From: Blastocatellia bacterium UBA7656
GTDB taxonomy: Bacteria; Acidobacteriota; Blastocatellia; UBA7656
Assembly: GCA_002483445.1 (NCBI GenBank)
Contig: DLHY01000030.1
Coordinates: 124,001 to 188,000, forward strand
Reading direction: 5' to 3'
DNA length: 64,000 nucleotides
Below the pieces are notes generated by a model that did not search any database, was not told the origin of the DNA, and saw only the letters and a program-made list of their open reading frames with translations. This document shows positions 1-8,732 of this stretch, in pieces; positions within the stretch are counted from its first letter, which is position 1, and every line of letters starts with the position of its first letter. A program made the translations under genes and the position numbers.

Positions 1-99
1 AATAGAAAGATTTTTTTCTGCTCAGACGCAGGATAAAAAGATAATCGAATGGAGCAATCGAGTCCATGCAAACGAGCTAATCGTATGATCAGCATTTCG

Positions 100-108
100 T
101 GCTATAAT
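100..108 (+). promoter_or_regulatory. Extended -10 promoter, nearly leaderless
   Basis: The string TGCTATAAT fits an extended -10 element (TG-n-TATAAT). It ends nine bases before the ATG of the next gene, so transcription would start at or a few bases before that ATG. I see no convincing -35 box, which is usual for extended -10 promoters. Confidence 0.5.
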
Positions 109-117
109 CGCCGTGTT

Positions 118-426
118 ATGACGACCAACACCGCACCAGCTATCACATCATTGCAGGCGCAGGGCGCAGCCAGCACGTTTCTGAGCGATCATCTGCCGGA
201 TCGATTCACTTCGGGCCATCCTGCTTTCGATCATCAGGTCAATGTGTGGCGCGTTCCCGTCCTGCTCACCTACGCCGTCATCGGATCTGTAGGTCAGGTC
301 GGAGAAATAATAGTCAGCGCGGAATCAGAGGATATAGTTTCATTCACTTCGATTGATGAAATGAAAAAGTCGGCTCAGTCTCTCTACGAAAAGCATCGCG
401 ATGAAATCGAAGCCCCCGTTCCATAA
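118..426 (+). CDS. Small hypothetical protein, 102 aa
   Basis: I do not recognise this protein. The ATG at 118 is preferred over the in-frame ATG at 49, because a TATAAT box lies at 103-108 and the earlier start would sit upstream of that promoter. No signal peptide or membrane segment is visible. The C-terminal part is acidic and probably helical (a stretch with DEMKKSAQSLYEKH). It overlaps the downstream C39-like peptidase gene by 26 bases, so the two are probably co-translated and functionally linked. A partner, substrate or immunity role for the peptidase is only a guess. Both genes are short and self-contained, with recG convergent behind them. Confidence 0.6.
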   Translation: MTTNTAPAITSLQAQGAASTFLSDHLPDRFTSGHPAFDHQVNVWRVPVLLTYAVIGSVGQVGEIIVSAESEDIVSFTSIDEMKKSAQSLYEKHRDEIEAPVP

Positions 427-841
427 ACAAGAGACGCGCTATTCCTGCCTGCCCGCCTGCATGAAAATCGTTTTGGGCAGTATGGGCCTCGACATCTCGG
501 AATCGGATTTGAGGGCGCTTTGCGATTGCACGCCATTCGGAACAGACGCCTTGAAAGCCATCGATGCCGCTCGAAAACTCGGCTTCGCCAAATCATCCAA
601 ACAGAACCTCAGTGTTGAAGAGTTGAAATCACTGATCGCTAAGGGTCAATATCCAATCGCTTTTGTCAATCTCGATCCTATTGATGGAATAAATGATTCG
701 CACGCTTTGGTAATCATCGAAATGAGAGATACGAACATCGTGGTTTATGACCCGCTGCACGGGGAAAGGGCTTTGCCGCGCGAGTCGTTTTCGGCTGCCT
801 GGGCGATGATGAAGAATCTTGTGATCCTGAGCGAGAAGTGA
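401..841 (+). CDS. C39-like cysteine peptidase domain protein
   Basis: A 146-residue stand-alone domain of the peptidase C39 / C39-like fold. The N-terminus has the QETRYSCLPAC motif, with a Gln forming the oxyanion hole and the catalytic Cys a few residues later. DSHALVI supplies the catalytic His and VVYDPLHG the Asp, so the triad looks complete. Classical C39 domains cut double-glycine leader peptides of bacteriocins inside ABC exporters. This one has no transporter domain, no signal peptide and no membrane segment, so it is a free cytoplasmic or specialised processing enzyme. It starts inside the preceding small gene (26-base overlap), which suggests coupling. The substrate is unknown. 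No peptide with an obvious GG leader was seen nearby. Confidence 0.75.
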   Translation: MKSKPPFHKQETRYSCLPACMKIVLGSMGLDISESDLRALCDCTPFGTDALKAIDAARKLGFAKSSKQNLSVEELKSLIAKGQYPIAFVNLDPIDGINDSHALVIIEMRDTNIVVYDPLHGERALPRESFSAAWAMMKNLVILSEK

Positions 842-846
842 TCACA

Positions 847-2988
847 TCACCCCACTGCAGCAAGTCCGAACTTGGGTTGCTGGCGAACGACCTCGACAAG
901 CTCGGCGGTCTCGCGCGTGTTGCGACGCGCAGTCAGCAAATAATCAGTCTCTTTGCGGGCCGCTTCCAATAGTGAATAATCCCGCACGATGTTTCCTATT
1001 CTGAAAGTCGGCACGCCCGATTGCCGTGTTCCCATCACTTCGCCCGGCCCGCGTATCTCCAAATCCTTTTCAGCTATCTTGAATCCGTCGCTCGTCTCTT
1101 CCATGATCGCAAGCCGCTCGCGCGCTTCAGCCGTGCGTTTGTGACTCGCCATCAGTATGCAATAGGCCTGCTCGTCTCCACGTCCAACCCGCCCGCGTAG
1201 CTGATGCAGTTGCGACAGGCCGAACCTTTCGGCGTGTTCTATGATCATCACGCTTGCATTCGGCACATCGACGCCCACTTCGATCACCGTAGTCGCAACC
1301 AGCATGTGAATCGCGCCGCGACGGAAATCTTCCATCACCGCGTCCTTTTCTTCCTGCTTCATCCGACCGTGAATCAGTCCTATGCGGAAGTTAGGGAAAA
1401 CAGCCTGCTGAAGATGCTCGGCCATCTGAGTCGCATTCAACAGGTCGAGTTTTTCCGATTCTTCGACGAGCGGATAAACCAGATAAACCTGACGGCCCTG
1501 ACGTATGATCGTATCGAGAAAATGATAAACCTTCGTGCGCGCTTCCTCGCCTCGCACTTTCGTAACGACAGGCTTTCTCCCCGGCGGCAGTTCGTCGATT
1601 ATGGAAACATCGAGGTCGCCATAAACCGTCATCGCAAGCGAGCGCGGAATGGGAGTCGCCGTCATCACCAGCGTGTCAGGGTTGTAGCCGCGATTTATCA
1701 ACTCTGCCCGCTGCATCACTCCGAAGCGATGCTGCTCATCTATGACTACGAAACCCAGTTTTTGAAATTTCACGCCCTCCTGAATCAAAGCATGTGTGCC
1801 TACGACTAAATCGACTTCGCCTTCCTGTATCGCCCGATGAAGCTCGCGCTTGCGCGCAGTCGCAAGCGATCCGGTCAACTGCTCCACTCGATAAGAAGTC
1901 CGGGCCGTGATCCGCTTTATGTTGCGCGCGTGCTGCTCGGCCAGTATCTCGGTCGGAACCATGATGGCCGACTGATAGCCGTTTTCTATAGCGACTATCG
2001 CGGCCTGCACGGCGACAATGGTTTTGCCCGATCCGACATCGCCCTGAAGCAGGCGGTTCATAGGCTTTGGCCCCGACATATCCGCCACGATTTCGCGAAG
2101 CGCGCGCTTTTGCGCATCCGTAGGTTTGAAAGGCAACACCTGACGCACTGCCTCGCGCACGCGATCGTTTATCTCGATGACCGTCCCTTTGGGTGATTGC
2201 TCGCGCCCCTGGCGACGGAGACCGAGCGCGAGACCGAGCCAGAAAAATTCTTCGAATATGAGACGGCGATGAGCGGGCGAGATGGCGCGATTGTAGTTTT
2301 CCAACGGCGCGTCTTCCGCAGGAAAATGAATCTGACGGAGAGCTTCGCCGCGAGCGATCAAATTATTTCTCGCGCGAATTTCCTGCGGCACCATATCGGC
2401 GACTTCGCTCCAATCCAATCGCTCGACAACCGCGTGCATGACGGAGCGAAGCTGACGGGTTCGGATTTCGCCGAGCTTGCGATAGACCGGAACTCTTCGA
2501 CTCAGGTGAACGGGGTCAGCATCTTCATCATCCGTCAAGAATTCATAATCGGGATTTTCGACTTCGAAGAATCCGCGTCGCCCGCGTTTCCACTGTCCGT
2601 AGAGCAACACACGTCGCCCTCTCGGAAATGAGTTTTGCAGATAAGGCTGATTCCACCAGTAAGCGCGTATCTGACCGGTCTCATCTATGCCTGAAAATTC
2701 GAAGATGCGCAGCCGTCCGCCTTTCACCGCGTAAGTTCCTGACACGCGCACTTCGACTTCGATGGTCGCGAATGATCCGTGTTCGAGGTTGCGAATGCGC
2801 GCAAGGTTCGAGCGGTCTTCATAGCGCATCGGCAGGTAATGAAGCAGATCATCTACAGTCGCGTGAAGCGGATTTCCGCTCGTGAGAGTAGCAGCGACGC
2901 CCTGCGCCAGTTTTTGCGCCACCTTGACCGACAGGCGCGGAATCTCGTGCAGGTGAAGTTCGTAGACGGGTGTCGTGAGCTTTATCAA
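847..2988 (-). CDS. recG: ATP-dependent DNA helicase RecG
   Basis: RecG remodels stalled replication forks and branch-migrates Holliday junctions in the cytoplasm. The protein is 713 residues, a normal length. It has an N-terminal wedge/OB region (about 50-150, PMRYEDRS), then superfamily 2 helicase motifs: Walker A GDVGSGKT (315-322), the RecG-type DEQHRFG box (417-423), TATPIPR, and helicase C motifs with GRVGRG. The C-terminal RecG motif region (MGTRQSG) is intact. Translation probably starts at a TTG (2988), because no in-frame ATG lies upstream and a GAGGA element precedes it. It is convergent with the C39-like gene, with only five bases between the stops, and stands alone rather than in an operon. 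Confidence 0.95.
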   Translation of the reverse strand: MIKLTTPVYELHLHEIPRLSVKVAQKLAQGVAATLTSGNPLHATVDDLLHYLPMRYEDRSNLARIRNLEHGSFATIEVEVRVSGTYAVKGGRLRIFEFSGIDETGQIRAYWWNQPYLQNSFPRGRRVLLYGQWKRGRRGFFEVENPDYEFLTDDEDADPVHLSRRVPVYRKLGEIRTRQLRSVMHAVVERLDWSEVADMVPQEIRARNNLIARGEALRQIHFPAEDAPLENYNRAISPAHRRLIFEEFFWLGLALGLRRQGREQSPKGTVIEINDRVREAVRQVLPFKPTDAQKRALREIVADMSGPKPMNRLLQGDVGSGKTIVAVQAAIVAIENGYQSAIMVPTEILAEQHARNIKRITARTSYRVEQLTGSLATARKRELHRAIQEGEVDLVVGTHALIQEGVKFQKLGFVVIDEQHRFGVMQRAELINRGYNPDTLVMTATPIPRSLAMTVYGDLDVSIIDELPPGRKPVVTKVRGEEARTKVYHFLDTIIRQGRQVYLVYPLVEESEKLDLLNATQMAEHLQQAVFPNFRIGLIHGRMKQEEKDAVMEDFRRGAIHMLVATTVIEVGVDVPNASVMIIEHAERFGLSQLHQLRGRVGRGDEQAYCILMASHKRTAEARERLAIMEETSDGFKIAEKDLEIRGPGEVMGTRQSGVPTFRIGNIVRDYSLLEAARKETDYLLTARRNTRETAELVEVVRQQPKFGLAAVG

Positions 2989-3049
2989 AGCTGTCCTCGC
3001 GCGGGGTTTCTCCGTCAGATTCTAGGCGAGCGGCGCAATGTAGCACAAG

Positions 3050-3078
3050 CTGACAGCCCACGGCGATGCTGATACAAT
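3050..3078 (+). promoter_or_regulatory. Sigma70-type promoter, short leader
   Basis: A CTGACA -35 box (3050-3055) and a TACAAT -10 box (3073-3078) are separated by exactly 17 bases. The -10 ends ten bases before the ATG of the M64 peptidase gene, leaving almost no 5' leader and no room for a ribosome binding site. Confidence 0.5.
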
Positions 3079-3088
3079 CACCGCCATT

Positions 3089-4486
3089 ATGAAAAAGCTA
3101 TTCTTCGCACTTGCAATGATGTTAGCTTTCGCCTTCCCTGCGATGGCGCAAACGGCTACGATGAGAGTCGATTATTACCACACGGGCAACTCCGCGCAGG
3201 AAATTTTCAGCATTGATCGCGTAGTGATCGAGCCGCTCGCGTGGGCGGGCAATCCGCAAAAGGCAATTGATGACACTAATCTTGGAAAGTATCTCTTCGA
3301 AGTCGTCGACCGCAGCACGAATCGAGTTGTGTACTCGCGCGGCTTCGCTTCGATATATGGCGAATGGGAAACTACGGACGAACCTAAAACGATGTCTCGC
3401 ACATTTCACGAATCGCTTCGCTTCCCTGCCCCGACTTCGCCCGTGCAGATAACGCTGAAGAAACGCGACCGCGCGAACGCTTTTCGCGAAATCTGGTCAT
3501 TTCTTCTCGATCCGAAAGATATCTTCATCGATACTGCAAAGCCGCCCGCTCCCGGCCCGCTCGTGGAGATTCAAAAGAGCGGCGACCCCGCGTCGAAAGT
3601 CGATCTGCTGATACTCGGCGACGGCTACACTCTCTCAGAGCGAAATAAATTTGAAAACGATGCGCGACGGTTGACTGAAATCCTGTTCACCGTTTCGCCC
3701 TTCAAAGAGCGACGACGCGATTTCAACGTGTGGGGGCTTTGCCCTGCGGCGATGGAGTCGGGCGTCTCGCGCCCTTCGACAGGCATTCATCGTCGCTCGC
3801 CTGTAGGCGCAACTTATGATGCTTTCGGCTCGGAGCGATATGTGCTGACATTCGACAATCGCTCTTTCAGAGACGTGGCATCATTTGCGCCTTATGAATT
3901 CGTCGAGATTCTGGTCAACGATAAAACCTACGGCGGCGGCGGGATATTCAATGATTTCGCAACGGTAGCGGCTGACAACCTGTGGTCGCCTTACGTCTTC
4001 GTTCATGAATTCGGCCATCACTTCGCAGGACTTGCAGACGAGTATTACACTTCGTCAGTCGCCTACGCTCCGGCTGCGGATCGCACGGAGCCATGGGAGC
4101 CGAATGTCACCGCATTGCTCGACCCTGCGAATCTGAAATGGAAAGACATCGTCGACCGGGCGACGCCGTTGCCTACGCCGTGGGAAAAAGATGCTTTTGA
4201 AAAGCATTCGCTCGACATTCAGAAACGTCGTCGACAAATTCGCGCCGAGCGAAGGCCGGAATCGGAAATGGACGCGCTCTTCAAAGAGCAGAAGGAACGC
4301 GAGACGCGCTCGCTCGCCTCTGAAAAATACGCGGGCAAGGTTGGAGCATTCGAGGGGGCGATGTACGAAGCGAAAGGTTATTTTCGACCGCAGGCCGATT
4401 GCATAATGTTCACGCGCGATGATGTGCCTTTCTGCGCCGTCTGCCGACGGGCGATTGAACGGGTCATCGATCTTTACGCGCGTTGA
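3089..4486 (+). CDS. Secreted M64-family zinc metallopeptidase
   Basis: The protein has 465 residues with a clear signal peptide (first 20 residues, hydrophobic core LFFALAMMLAFAFPAMA, cleavage after AMA). The N-terminal half matches the M64 N-domain layout (beta-rich, 25-150). The catalytic half carries the zinc motif HEFGHHFAGLADEYY at about residue 306, the HExxHxxGxxD form of family M64 (IgA peptidase-like). VDLLILGDGYT (about 171) is the conserved start of the M64 catalytic domain. It is exported, and likely degrades extracellular or periplasmic protein. The promoter sits almost on top of the ATG. The last 40 or so bases, and a stretch 120 bases earlier, recur in degraded form about 450 bases downstream, so this gene was once duplicated at its 3' end. 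Confidence 0.88.
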   Translation: MKKLFFALAMMLAFAFPAMAQTATMRVDYYHTGNSAQEIFSIDRVVIEPLAWAGNPQKAIDDTNLGKYLFEVVDRSTNRVVYSRGFASIYGEWETTDEPKTMSRTFHESLRFPAPTSPVQITLKKRDRANAFREIWSFLLDPKDIFIDTAKPPAPGPLVEIQKSGDPASKVDLLILGDGYTLSERNKFENDARRLTEILFTVSPFKERRRDFNVWGLCPAAMESGVSRPSTGIHRRSPVGATYDAFGSERYVLTFDNRSFRDVASFAPYEFVEILVNDKTYGGGGIFNDFATVAADNLWSPYVFVHEFGHHFAGLADEYYTSSVAYAPAADRTEPWEPNVTALLDPANLKWKDIVDRATPLPTPWEKDAFEKHSLDIQKRRRQIRAERRPESEMDALFKEQKERETRSLASEKYAGKVGAFEGAMYEAKGYFRPQADCIMFTRDDVPFCAVCRRAIERVIDLYAR

Positions 4487-4497
4487 GAGAATCGCTG

Positions 4498-4611
4498 ATT
4501 CGATGGCCAATCGTTATGCATAATGTGAGAGACTTCAAAGGAGTTGAAAAATTCGGCATCAGGGCGATGACTCCAAAAGAGTTTTTACAGGAGATCGGAG
4601 AAGCAAAATGA
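4498..4611 (+). pseudogene. C-terminal remnant of a PIN-domain toxin
   Basis: The frame from 4498 to the TGA at 4609-4611 reads MHNVRDFKG...FGIRAMTPKEFLQEIG, which resembles the last strand-helix of VapC-like PIN toxins (usually THNxxDF..., then xxxTPxEFL). Nothing upstream encodes the rest of the PIN fold, because the M64 gene ends at 4486. The stop overlaps the ATG of the antitoxin as ATGA, the usual coupling in such modules. It is therefore a 5'-deleted toxin, about 35 residues long, presumably inactive. Confidence 0.65.
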
Positions 4612-4844
4612 GCGCGATCACCATCGACATACCAGACTCGCTTTATGAAAAGCTCAGGGAGGCCGCCGAAAAAGACCATAGCACACCTGAGCTTTTCGCC
4701 GTTCTCGCGATAGCCGAAAAGCTGTCCAGCCTTATGACGGCTGAGTATCTGGAAGAAAGAGCGAAAAGGGTGAAGCCTGAAAGATTCGAACAGTTACTTT
4801 CAAAAGTGCCTGATGTAGAGCCTGAAGAGCGTGACAGACTTTGA
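4608..4844 (+). CDS. Antitoxin-like protein of a decayed PIN module
   Basis: A 78-residue protein beginning MSAITIDIPDSLYEKLREAA, a beta strand then a helix as in small ribbon-helix-helix-type or UPF0175-like antitoxins. The middle is helical and the C-terminus is acidic (DVEPEERD). Its ATG overlaps the stop of the truncated PIN fragment (ATGA), so it was the second gene of a toxin-antitoxin pair. With the toxin gone it is an orphan antitoxin. The reading frame itself is intact. The module lies between the M64 gene and a degraded second copy of the M64 3' end, so it marks an insertion/duplication event. I cannot name the exact antitoxin family. Confidence 0.65.
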   Translation: MSAITIDIPDSLYEKLREAAEKDHSTPELFAVLAIAEKLSSLMTAEYLEERAKRVKPERFEQLLSKVPDVEPEERDRL

Positions 4845-4850
4845 GCGAAT

Positions 4851-4937
4851 GCTTCTGAAAAGTGCGTGGGCAAGGGCGGAGTATTCGGAGATGTCGGGCG
4901 ATTGAGCGCGTGATCGATCTTTACGCGCGTTGAAAGA
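4851..4937 (+). pseudogene. Degraded duplicate of M64 gene 3' end
   Basis: Bases 4851-4894 align with 4316-4365 of the M64 gene (both contain tctgaaaa, then gggcaagg, then ggag.attcg). Bases 4895-4937 align with 4448-4490, with only about four mismatches over the last 39 bases including the stop (shared atcgatctttacgcgcgttga). The intervening 80 bases are deleted. This is a relic of a tandem copy of the peptidase gene with the toxin-antitoxin remnant between the copies. Confidence 0.75.
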
Positions 4938-4959
4938 TTGGCGAAATCGATATCAAACG

Positions 4960-4992
4960 CCAGGGCGCGACCTGTCGCGCCCTGGCATTTTT
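4960..4992 (+). terminator. Rho-independent terminator
   Basis: A perfect 11-base-pair GC-rich stem (ccagggcgcga / tcgcgccctgg) with a four-base loop is followed by cattttt. It lies between the plus-strand peptidase/antitoxin genes and the 3' end of the minus-strand methyltransferase. Confidence 0.75.
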
Positions 4993-5001
4993 ATGAGAGT
5001 G

Positions 5002-6084
5002 TCACCGCTTGCGAGCGATGTAGAAGTTGTTGAGGAAGTCGCCTTCGACGCGCCTGACTTCGACGCTCGTGAATCCCGCTTCGTTCAACATCTCTCGCGC
5101 CCTTTGCTCGCCCCAAGCCGCGCCCAACCCTTCGCCGTTCAAGGCGAGCGAAACCGTCATGCAGTGCATGCAGGAGACCGCGTATATCCATGGCCCTATG
5201 GGGTGATCTATGTTCTCGCCGACATTGCTCGACGCGGCGATATCGACCATCAAAAACACCCCGTCATCCCTGAGCGCGCGGGCTACGGCTTCAAGCACGC
5301 TCGCAGGGCGAGCCTGATCGTGAATCGCGTCGAATGCCGTGATCAGATCAAACTGATTTTCTGAGTCGAGCGCGGCCACGTCCCGGACTTCGAAGCGCGC
5401 GTTGGCAAGCCCCTGCGTTGCAGCTTCATTTCTTGCCGACTGAACAGCTTCTTCCGAAAAATCGAAGCCTGTAAATCGACTTCGCGGAAAAGCCCGCGCC
5501 ATCAGATTGATCGCATGGCCCGCGCCGCATCCGATGTCGCTCACATCGATTCCATTATTCAATCGCTTGATCAAACCATCGACCAAAGGAAGAGTCGATT
5601 CGATGAGCGTAGCGTCGAATGTCGAACCGCTCAGTTCGGCCATGATCTGATGAAAGTGCGGGAAGTGTGAATAACTCACGCCGCCGCCTTCGCGGAAGCA
5701 CTCTACGATGCGGTCTTCGACATCGCCGAGCATCGGTATGAGTTGAGCCATTCGCGCCAGATTGTTCGGGCCTGAATGGTGAGTGAGAAAACCCGCATGC
5801 TCAGGCGGCAGATTGTAAGTTCCCCTGTTCGAATCATGCTCGATTATGCGCGCCGTCACCATCACGCCCAGCCACTCGCGCACGTAACGCTCGCTCAGAC
5901 CCGCTTTGAGCGCGATCTGTTCGCTCGTCGAGGGAGGCAGTTCCGATAAGGTGTCGAATAACCCCGTCTTGTGTCCTATGCTCATCATCAGCACGGTCGC
6001 GCCTTTGTTGAGCGTGTCGAACATCTGACCTGCGAATGCTTCCGCCTTTTTCTGATCGATCATTTCAGTCGCTTGTCGAGTCAT
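5002..6084 (-). CDS. Class I SAM-dependent methyltransferase
   Basis: A 360-residue protein of two parts. Residues 1-150 form a winged-helix-like N-terminal domain (KTGLFDTL, then GLSERYVREWLG) as in O-methyltransferase and S20-type methyltransferases. The C-terminal part is a Rossmann methyltransferase with DIGCGAGHAINLMARAFP as the SAM-binding glycine motif I, FDLITAFDAIHDQ as motif II/post-I, and a DGVFLMVDIAA strand. The ATG at 6084 is chosen because AAAGGACAA lies just upstream, although the frame is open further. It has no signal peptide. The acceptor substrate is unknown; the family methylates small hydroxyl or amine metabolites. It is the last gene of a run of minus-strand genes but is separated from the next by 49 bases. 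Confidence 0.85.
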   Translation of the reverse strand: MTRQATEMIDQKKAEAFAGQMFDTLNKGATVLMMSIGHKTGLFDTLSELPPSTSEQIALKAGLSERYVREWLGVMVTARIIEHDSNRGTYNLPPEHAGFLTHHSGPNNLARMAQLIPMLGDVEDRIVECFREGGGVSYSHFPHFHQIMAELSGSTFDATLIESTLPLVDGLIKRLNNGIDVSDIGCGAGHAINLMARAFPRSRFTGFDFSEEAVQSARNEAATQGLANARFEVRDVAALDSENQFDLITAFDAIHDQARPASVLEAVARALRDDGVFLMVDIAASSNVGENIDHPIGPWIYAVSCMHCMTVSLALNGEGLGAAWGEQRAREMLNEAGFTSVEVRRVEGDFLNNFYIARKR

Positions 6085-6133
6085 AATTTGTCCTTTCCGT
6101 TTGTCTATATTCCAACTTCTCTTGAATCTATAT

Positions 6134-8659
6134 TCATCTGTCGAGGCTTTCAATGAAAGCCTCGAGATCAGAGGCGAACCGTTCAGGCTCTTCCCAGTGA
6201 AGCGCATGACCCGTGCCGGAATACACGACGAGTCGCGCGCCTCGTATGCGAGAGGCGAGCGTGTCCTGCTCTTTTCTGAGAAATAACGAATCCCTGTCGC
6301 CCCATACGATCAGGGTCGGCGCTTTGATAAGGTTGAGTTCTCCTGATGAATCATCCTCCAAAAAGGCTTCCAGAGCCGATTTCCAGACTCGCGCCGGAAG
6401 CTTCACGCTCTCATCGATCACGGTTTCGAGAAACTTCTCAGGCACCGCTCGACTGATGGTGCTTACCTGAAACTCGCGCGCAAAGCTGCGGTCTATCGGA
6501 TCGCTCTGTTTAGACGCGAGAGCATCTCGCAGGCTCAATACCTCCGGGTTGCCTTTGTAGGTAGTGAAAGAACCTGCAAGCACAAGCCCCATTACTCGAT
6601 CAGGATAATCAAGGGCGAATCGTTGAGCTACATAACTTCCCATCGAGTGGCCGACGATGACGGCTGATCTGATTTTCAATTCATCCATAAACGCCGCCAC
6701 ATCCGCAGCGAAATCCCGCGGGCTGTATGACGCGGGCCGAGATGAATTGCCGTGTCCTCTTTGCGACAACGCGAATACGCGAAAGCTGCGAGGCAGGCGC
6801 GGCATCACCAGATCGAAGGAATGAAGCGAGTCGGTGTAGCCGTGCAATAGAATCACCGGAATGCCTTTCGGGTCTCCCTGCTCCGTGTACTCAAGCGTGA
6901 CACGGGTAGAAAGCTCGATGGATTTGATAGCGGGCGTCACGCCTGCTGACGCCTCGCTATTTTTTTCGCCGGTCTTTTCTTTTTTGAACTCTTTGCCAAT
7001 CGATTTCCAGGGCCACGCTTCGCTGGGTTTTATATCTGAGTAAGCCCATGCCTTCTCGAATCGATTGCGCGCTTCCTGTGCGGCCTTCTTGTTGCCCTGC
7101 GCTTTGAGGCTCAGAGAAAGTCCATAAAGCGACCAGCCGTTTTCAGGATTGCGCCTGAGGTCTTCTGCGAAAACTCTTTCGGCTTCCTTTGCGCGACCCG
7201 CAGCGAGCAAGACTCCGCCCAATGACTGTCGCACGGGATAATGCCAAGGGGCGGGTTCGTCATAACGCAACTCGCCTTCGAGCCGCACAGCTTCTTCCAA
7301 TCGACTGACTGCCTGCGCAATATCGCCGCGCTCGAAGGCCAACTCTCCGGCCAAAACTTCGCGCGCGATTCGCACCAGCGCCGCCGTCGTGTTGATGTCC
7401 CAGATCGTGACCGATTCGAGAGATTTGTCGGCGGCTATCGGAATCAGGCTTTCAAGCTCGCGTTGCGACTCACTGAACATCTTCTTTTTCGCGAAAGCCA
7501 TCCCGCGCGCATAATGCCAGATGGCCGTCGGATAGAGCAGGTCGCTATCGGGCGCAGGCTCTTTCAAAATCTCATCCCACTTTGCGAACCTGACCAGCGC
7601 GTAAAGCGGCGTGATCACATAATGCTGAATCGTCCCGTAGCCCGGTTCCCGAATGAGTTTGCGGTCGACGTTTGCGGCCATGAAGCGCGCAGCTTCCATC
7701 GCCTTCGCGCTGCGTCCTTCCATCGTCGTCGAGGCCCAGAGGAAATGATGATTGTGCGGAATGTAGACGACCGGGTAGATTCCGCCTATCGCGTGACATT
7801 GCGTGTGATAGTTGCGATCAGATTCGACGGCGCGCTCGTTGGCCAAAGTCGCGTCGTGATAGCGGCCCACACGCATGTAAATGTGCGCGGGCATGTGAAC
7901 CAGATGGCCCGCTCCCGGAACCAGATCGCGCAATCGGTCTGCGCTTGCAATCGCGCGCTCAGGCGTGAGAGACGCTTCGAGGGCGTGAATATAAAAATGA
8001 TTCGCGCCCGGATTATTCGGATCGCGAGCAAGCGCCGCTTCGAGCGCAGCGATTATCTCAAGCGTAGCAGGCTTGGCTCGTCCGTCTTTCATCCAGTAAT
8101 CCCACGGCATCGTGTCCATCAACGATTCGGCAAAAAGCGTGAGCGCGTCCGCATCTTCAGAGTAACGACGAGCAAGCTGGCGCATCGCGTCGGCATAAGC
8201 TTCATCGAGAGCTTTTCTATCGGCGGCAGGTTCTTTGACGTAACGCCGCCGAAGAGCTTCGATATAAGCGCGGTCGCGCTCGTTGGCCTGCGGCGCAAGC
8301 TCTATGGCTTTCTGCAACGCTTCATAAGCAAGGCGCGCGGCTTCCTCCGGCATAGTCGCGTTGATGTTCGGGCCTAAAGCGAGCGCGACTCCCCAGTAAG
8401 CCATAGCGCACTGAGGGTCCAATCGCGCGGCTTCGCGGAATGAGCGCACGGCTTCCGCGTGATTGAATGCGTAGACGAAGATCAAACCCTGATCGAAATA
8501 CTTTTGCGCAAGGTCAGATTTCGTCGCTATTGGATGATGGTGATTGCCAAGCCCTGCGAACAGCGGCGTGGCGTTATGATTTTTGTGATCGTCTGCGCCG
8601 TAGGCAGCCATCGCCGCGGGCGCAAACATAATAAAAAGCAAAGCCAATATTTTTTTCAT
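6134..8659 (-). CDS. Secreted TPR protein fused to alpha/beta hydrolase
   Basis: An 841-residue protein with a signal peptide (MKKILALLFIMFAPAAMAAYG). Residues about 40-560 are TPR-like helical repeats, including the FDQGLIFVYAFNHAEAVRSFREA repeat typical of acidobacterial secreted TPR proteins, with GNHHHPI just before it. Residues about 580-841 form an alpha/beta hydrolase, with the ILLHGYTDS oxyanion loop, nucleophile Ser672 in GHSMGS, WGDRDS (Asp region) and GTGHALHW (His). The ATG at 8659 has a strong AGGAGG site upstream and starts the signal peptide, so it is preferred over an ATG six codons earlier. The fusion suggests a periplasmic or secreted esterase-like enzyme on a protein-interaction scaffold. 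The substrate is unknown. Confidence 0.82.
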   Translation of the reverse strand: MKKILALLFIMFAPAAMAAYGADDHKNHNATPLFAGLGNHHHPIATKSDLAQKYFDQGLIFVYAFNHAEAVRSFREAARLDPQCAMAYWGVALALGPNINATMPEEAARLAYEALQKAIELAPQANERDRAYIEALRRRYVKEPAADRKALDEAYADAMRQLARRYSEDADALTLFAESLMDTMPWDYWMKDGRAKPATLEIIAALEAALARDPNNPGANHFYIHALEASLTPERAIASADRLRDLVPGAGHLVHMPAHIYMRVGRYHDATLANERAVESDRNYHTQCHAIGGIYPVVYIPHNHHFLWASTTMEGRSAKAMEAARFMAANVDRKLIREPGYGTIQHYVITPLYALVRFAKWDEILKEPAPDSDLLYPTAIWHYARGMAFAKKKMFSESQRELESLIPIAADKSLESVTIWDINTTAALVRIAREVLAGELAFERGDIAQAVSRLEEAVRLEGELRYDEPAPWHYPVRQSLGGVLLAAGRAKEAERVFAEDLRRNPENGWSLYGLSLSLKAQGNKKAAQEARNRFEKAWAYSDIKPSEAWPWKSIGKEFKKEKTGEKNSEASAGVTPAIKSIELSTRVTLEYTEQGDPKGIPVILLHGYTDSLHSFDLVMPRLPRSFRVFALSQRGHGNSSRPASYSPRDFAADVAAFMDELKIRSAVIVGHSMGSYVAQRFALDYPDRVMGLVLAGSFTTYKGNPEVLSLRDALASKQSDPIDRSFAREFQVSTISRAVPEKFLETVIDESVKLPARVWKSALEAFLEDDSSGELNLIKAPTLIVWGDRDSLFLRKEQDTLASRIRGARLVVYSGTGHALHWEEPERFASDLEAFIESLDR

Positions 8660-8680
8660 ACTGCTTCCTCCTTGCAATAC

Positions 8681-8710
8681 AGTTTTCAGTTTTCAGTTTT
8701 CGGTTTTCAG
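8681..8710. repeat. Heptanucleotide tandem repeat, four units
   Basis: Units of gttttca run head to tail (one unit has g at the last base). The array lies directly upstream of the ribosome binding site of the TPR-hydrolase gene. It is one of many heptamer arrays in this window. Confidence 0.8.
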
Positions 8711-8732
8711 CAACATATTGCCGAATTAAAAA

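Noticed and set aside
7241..8377. 378-codon plus-strand open frame opposite the TPR-hydrolase gene
   Set aside because: It is Arg/His/Val-rich with no domain, no ribosome site, and lies wholly antisense to a well-supported gene. High GC makes such shadow frames common.
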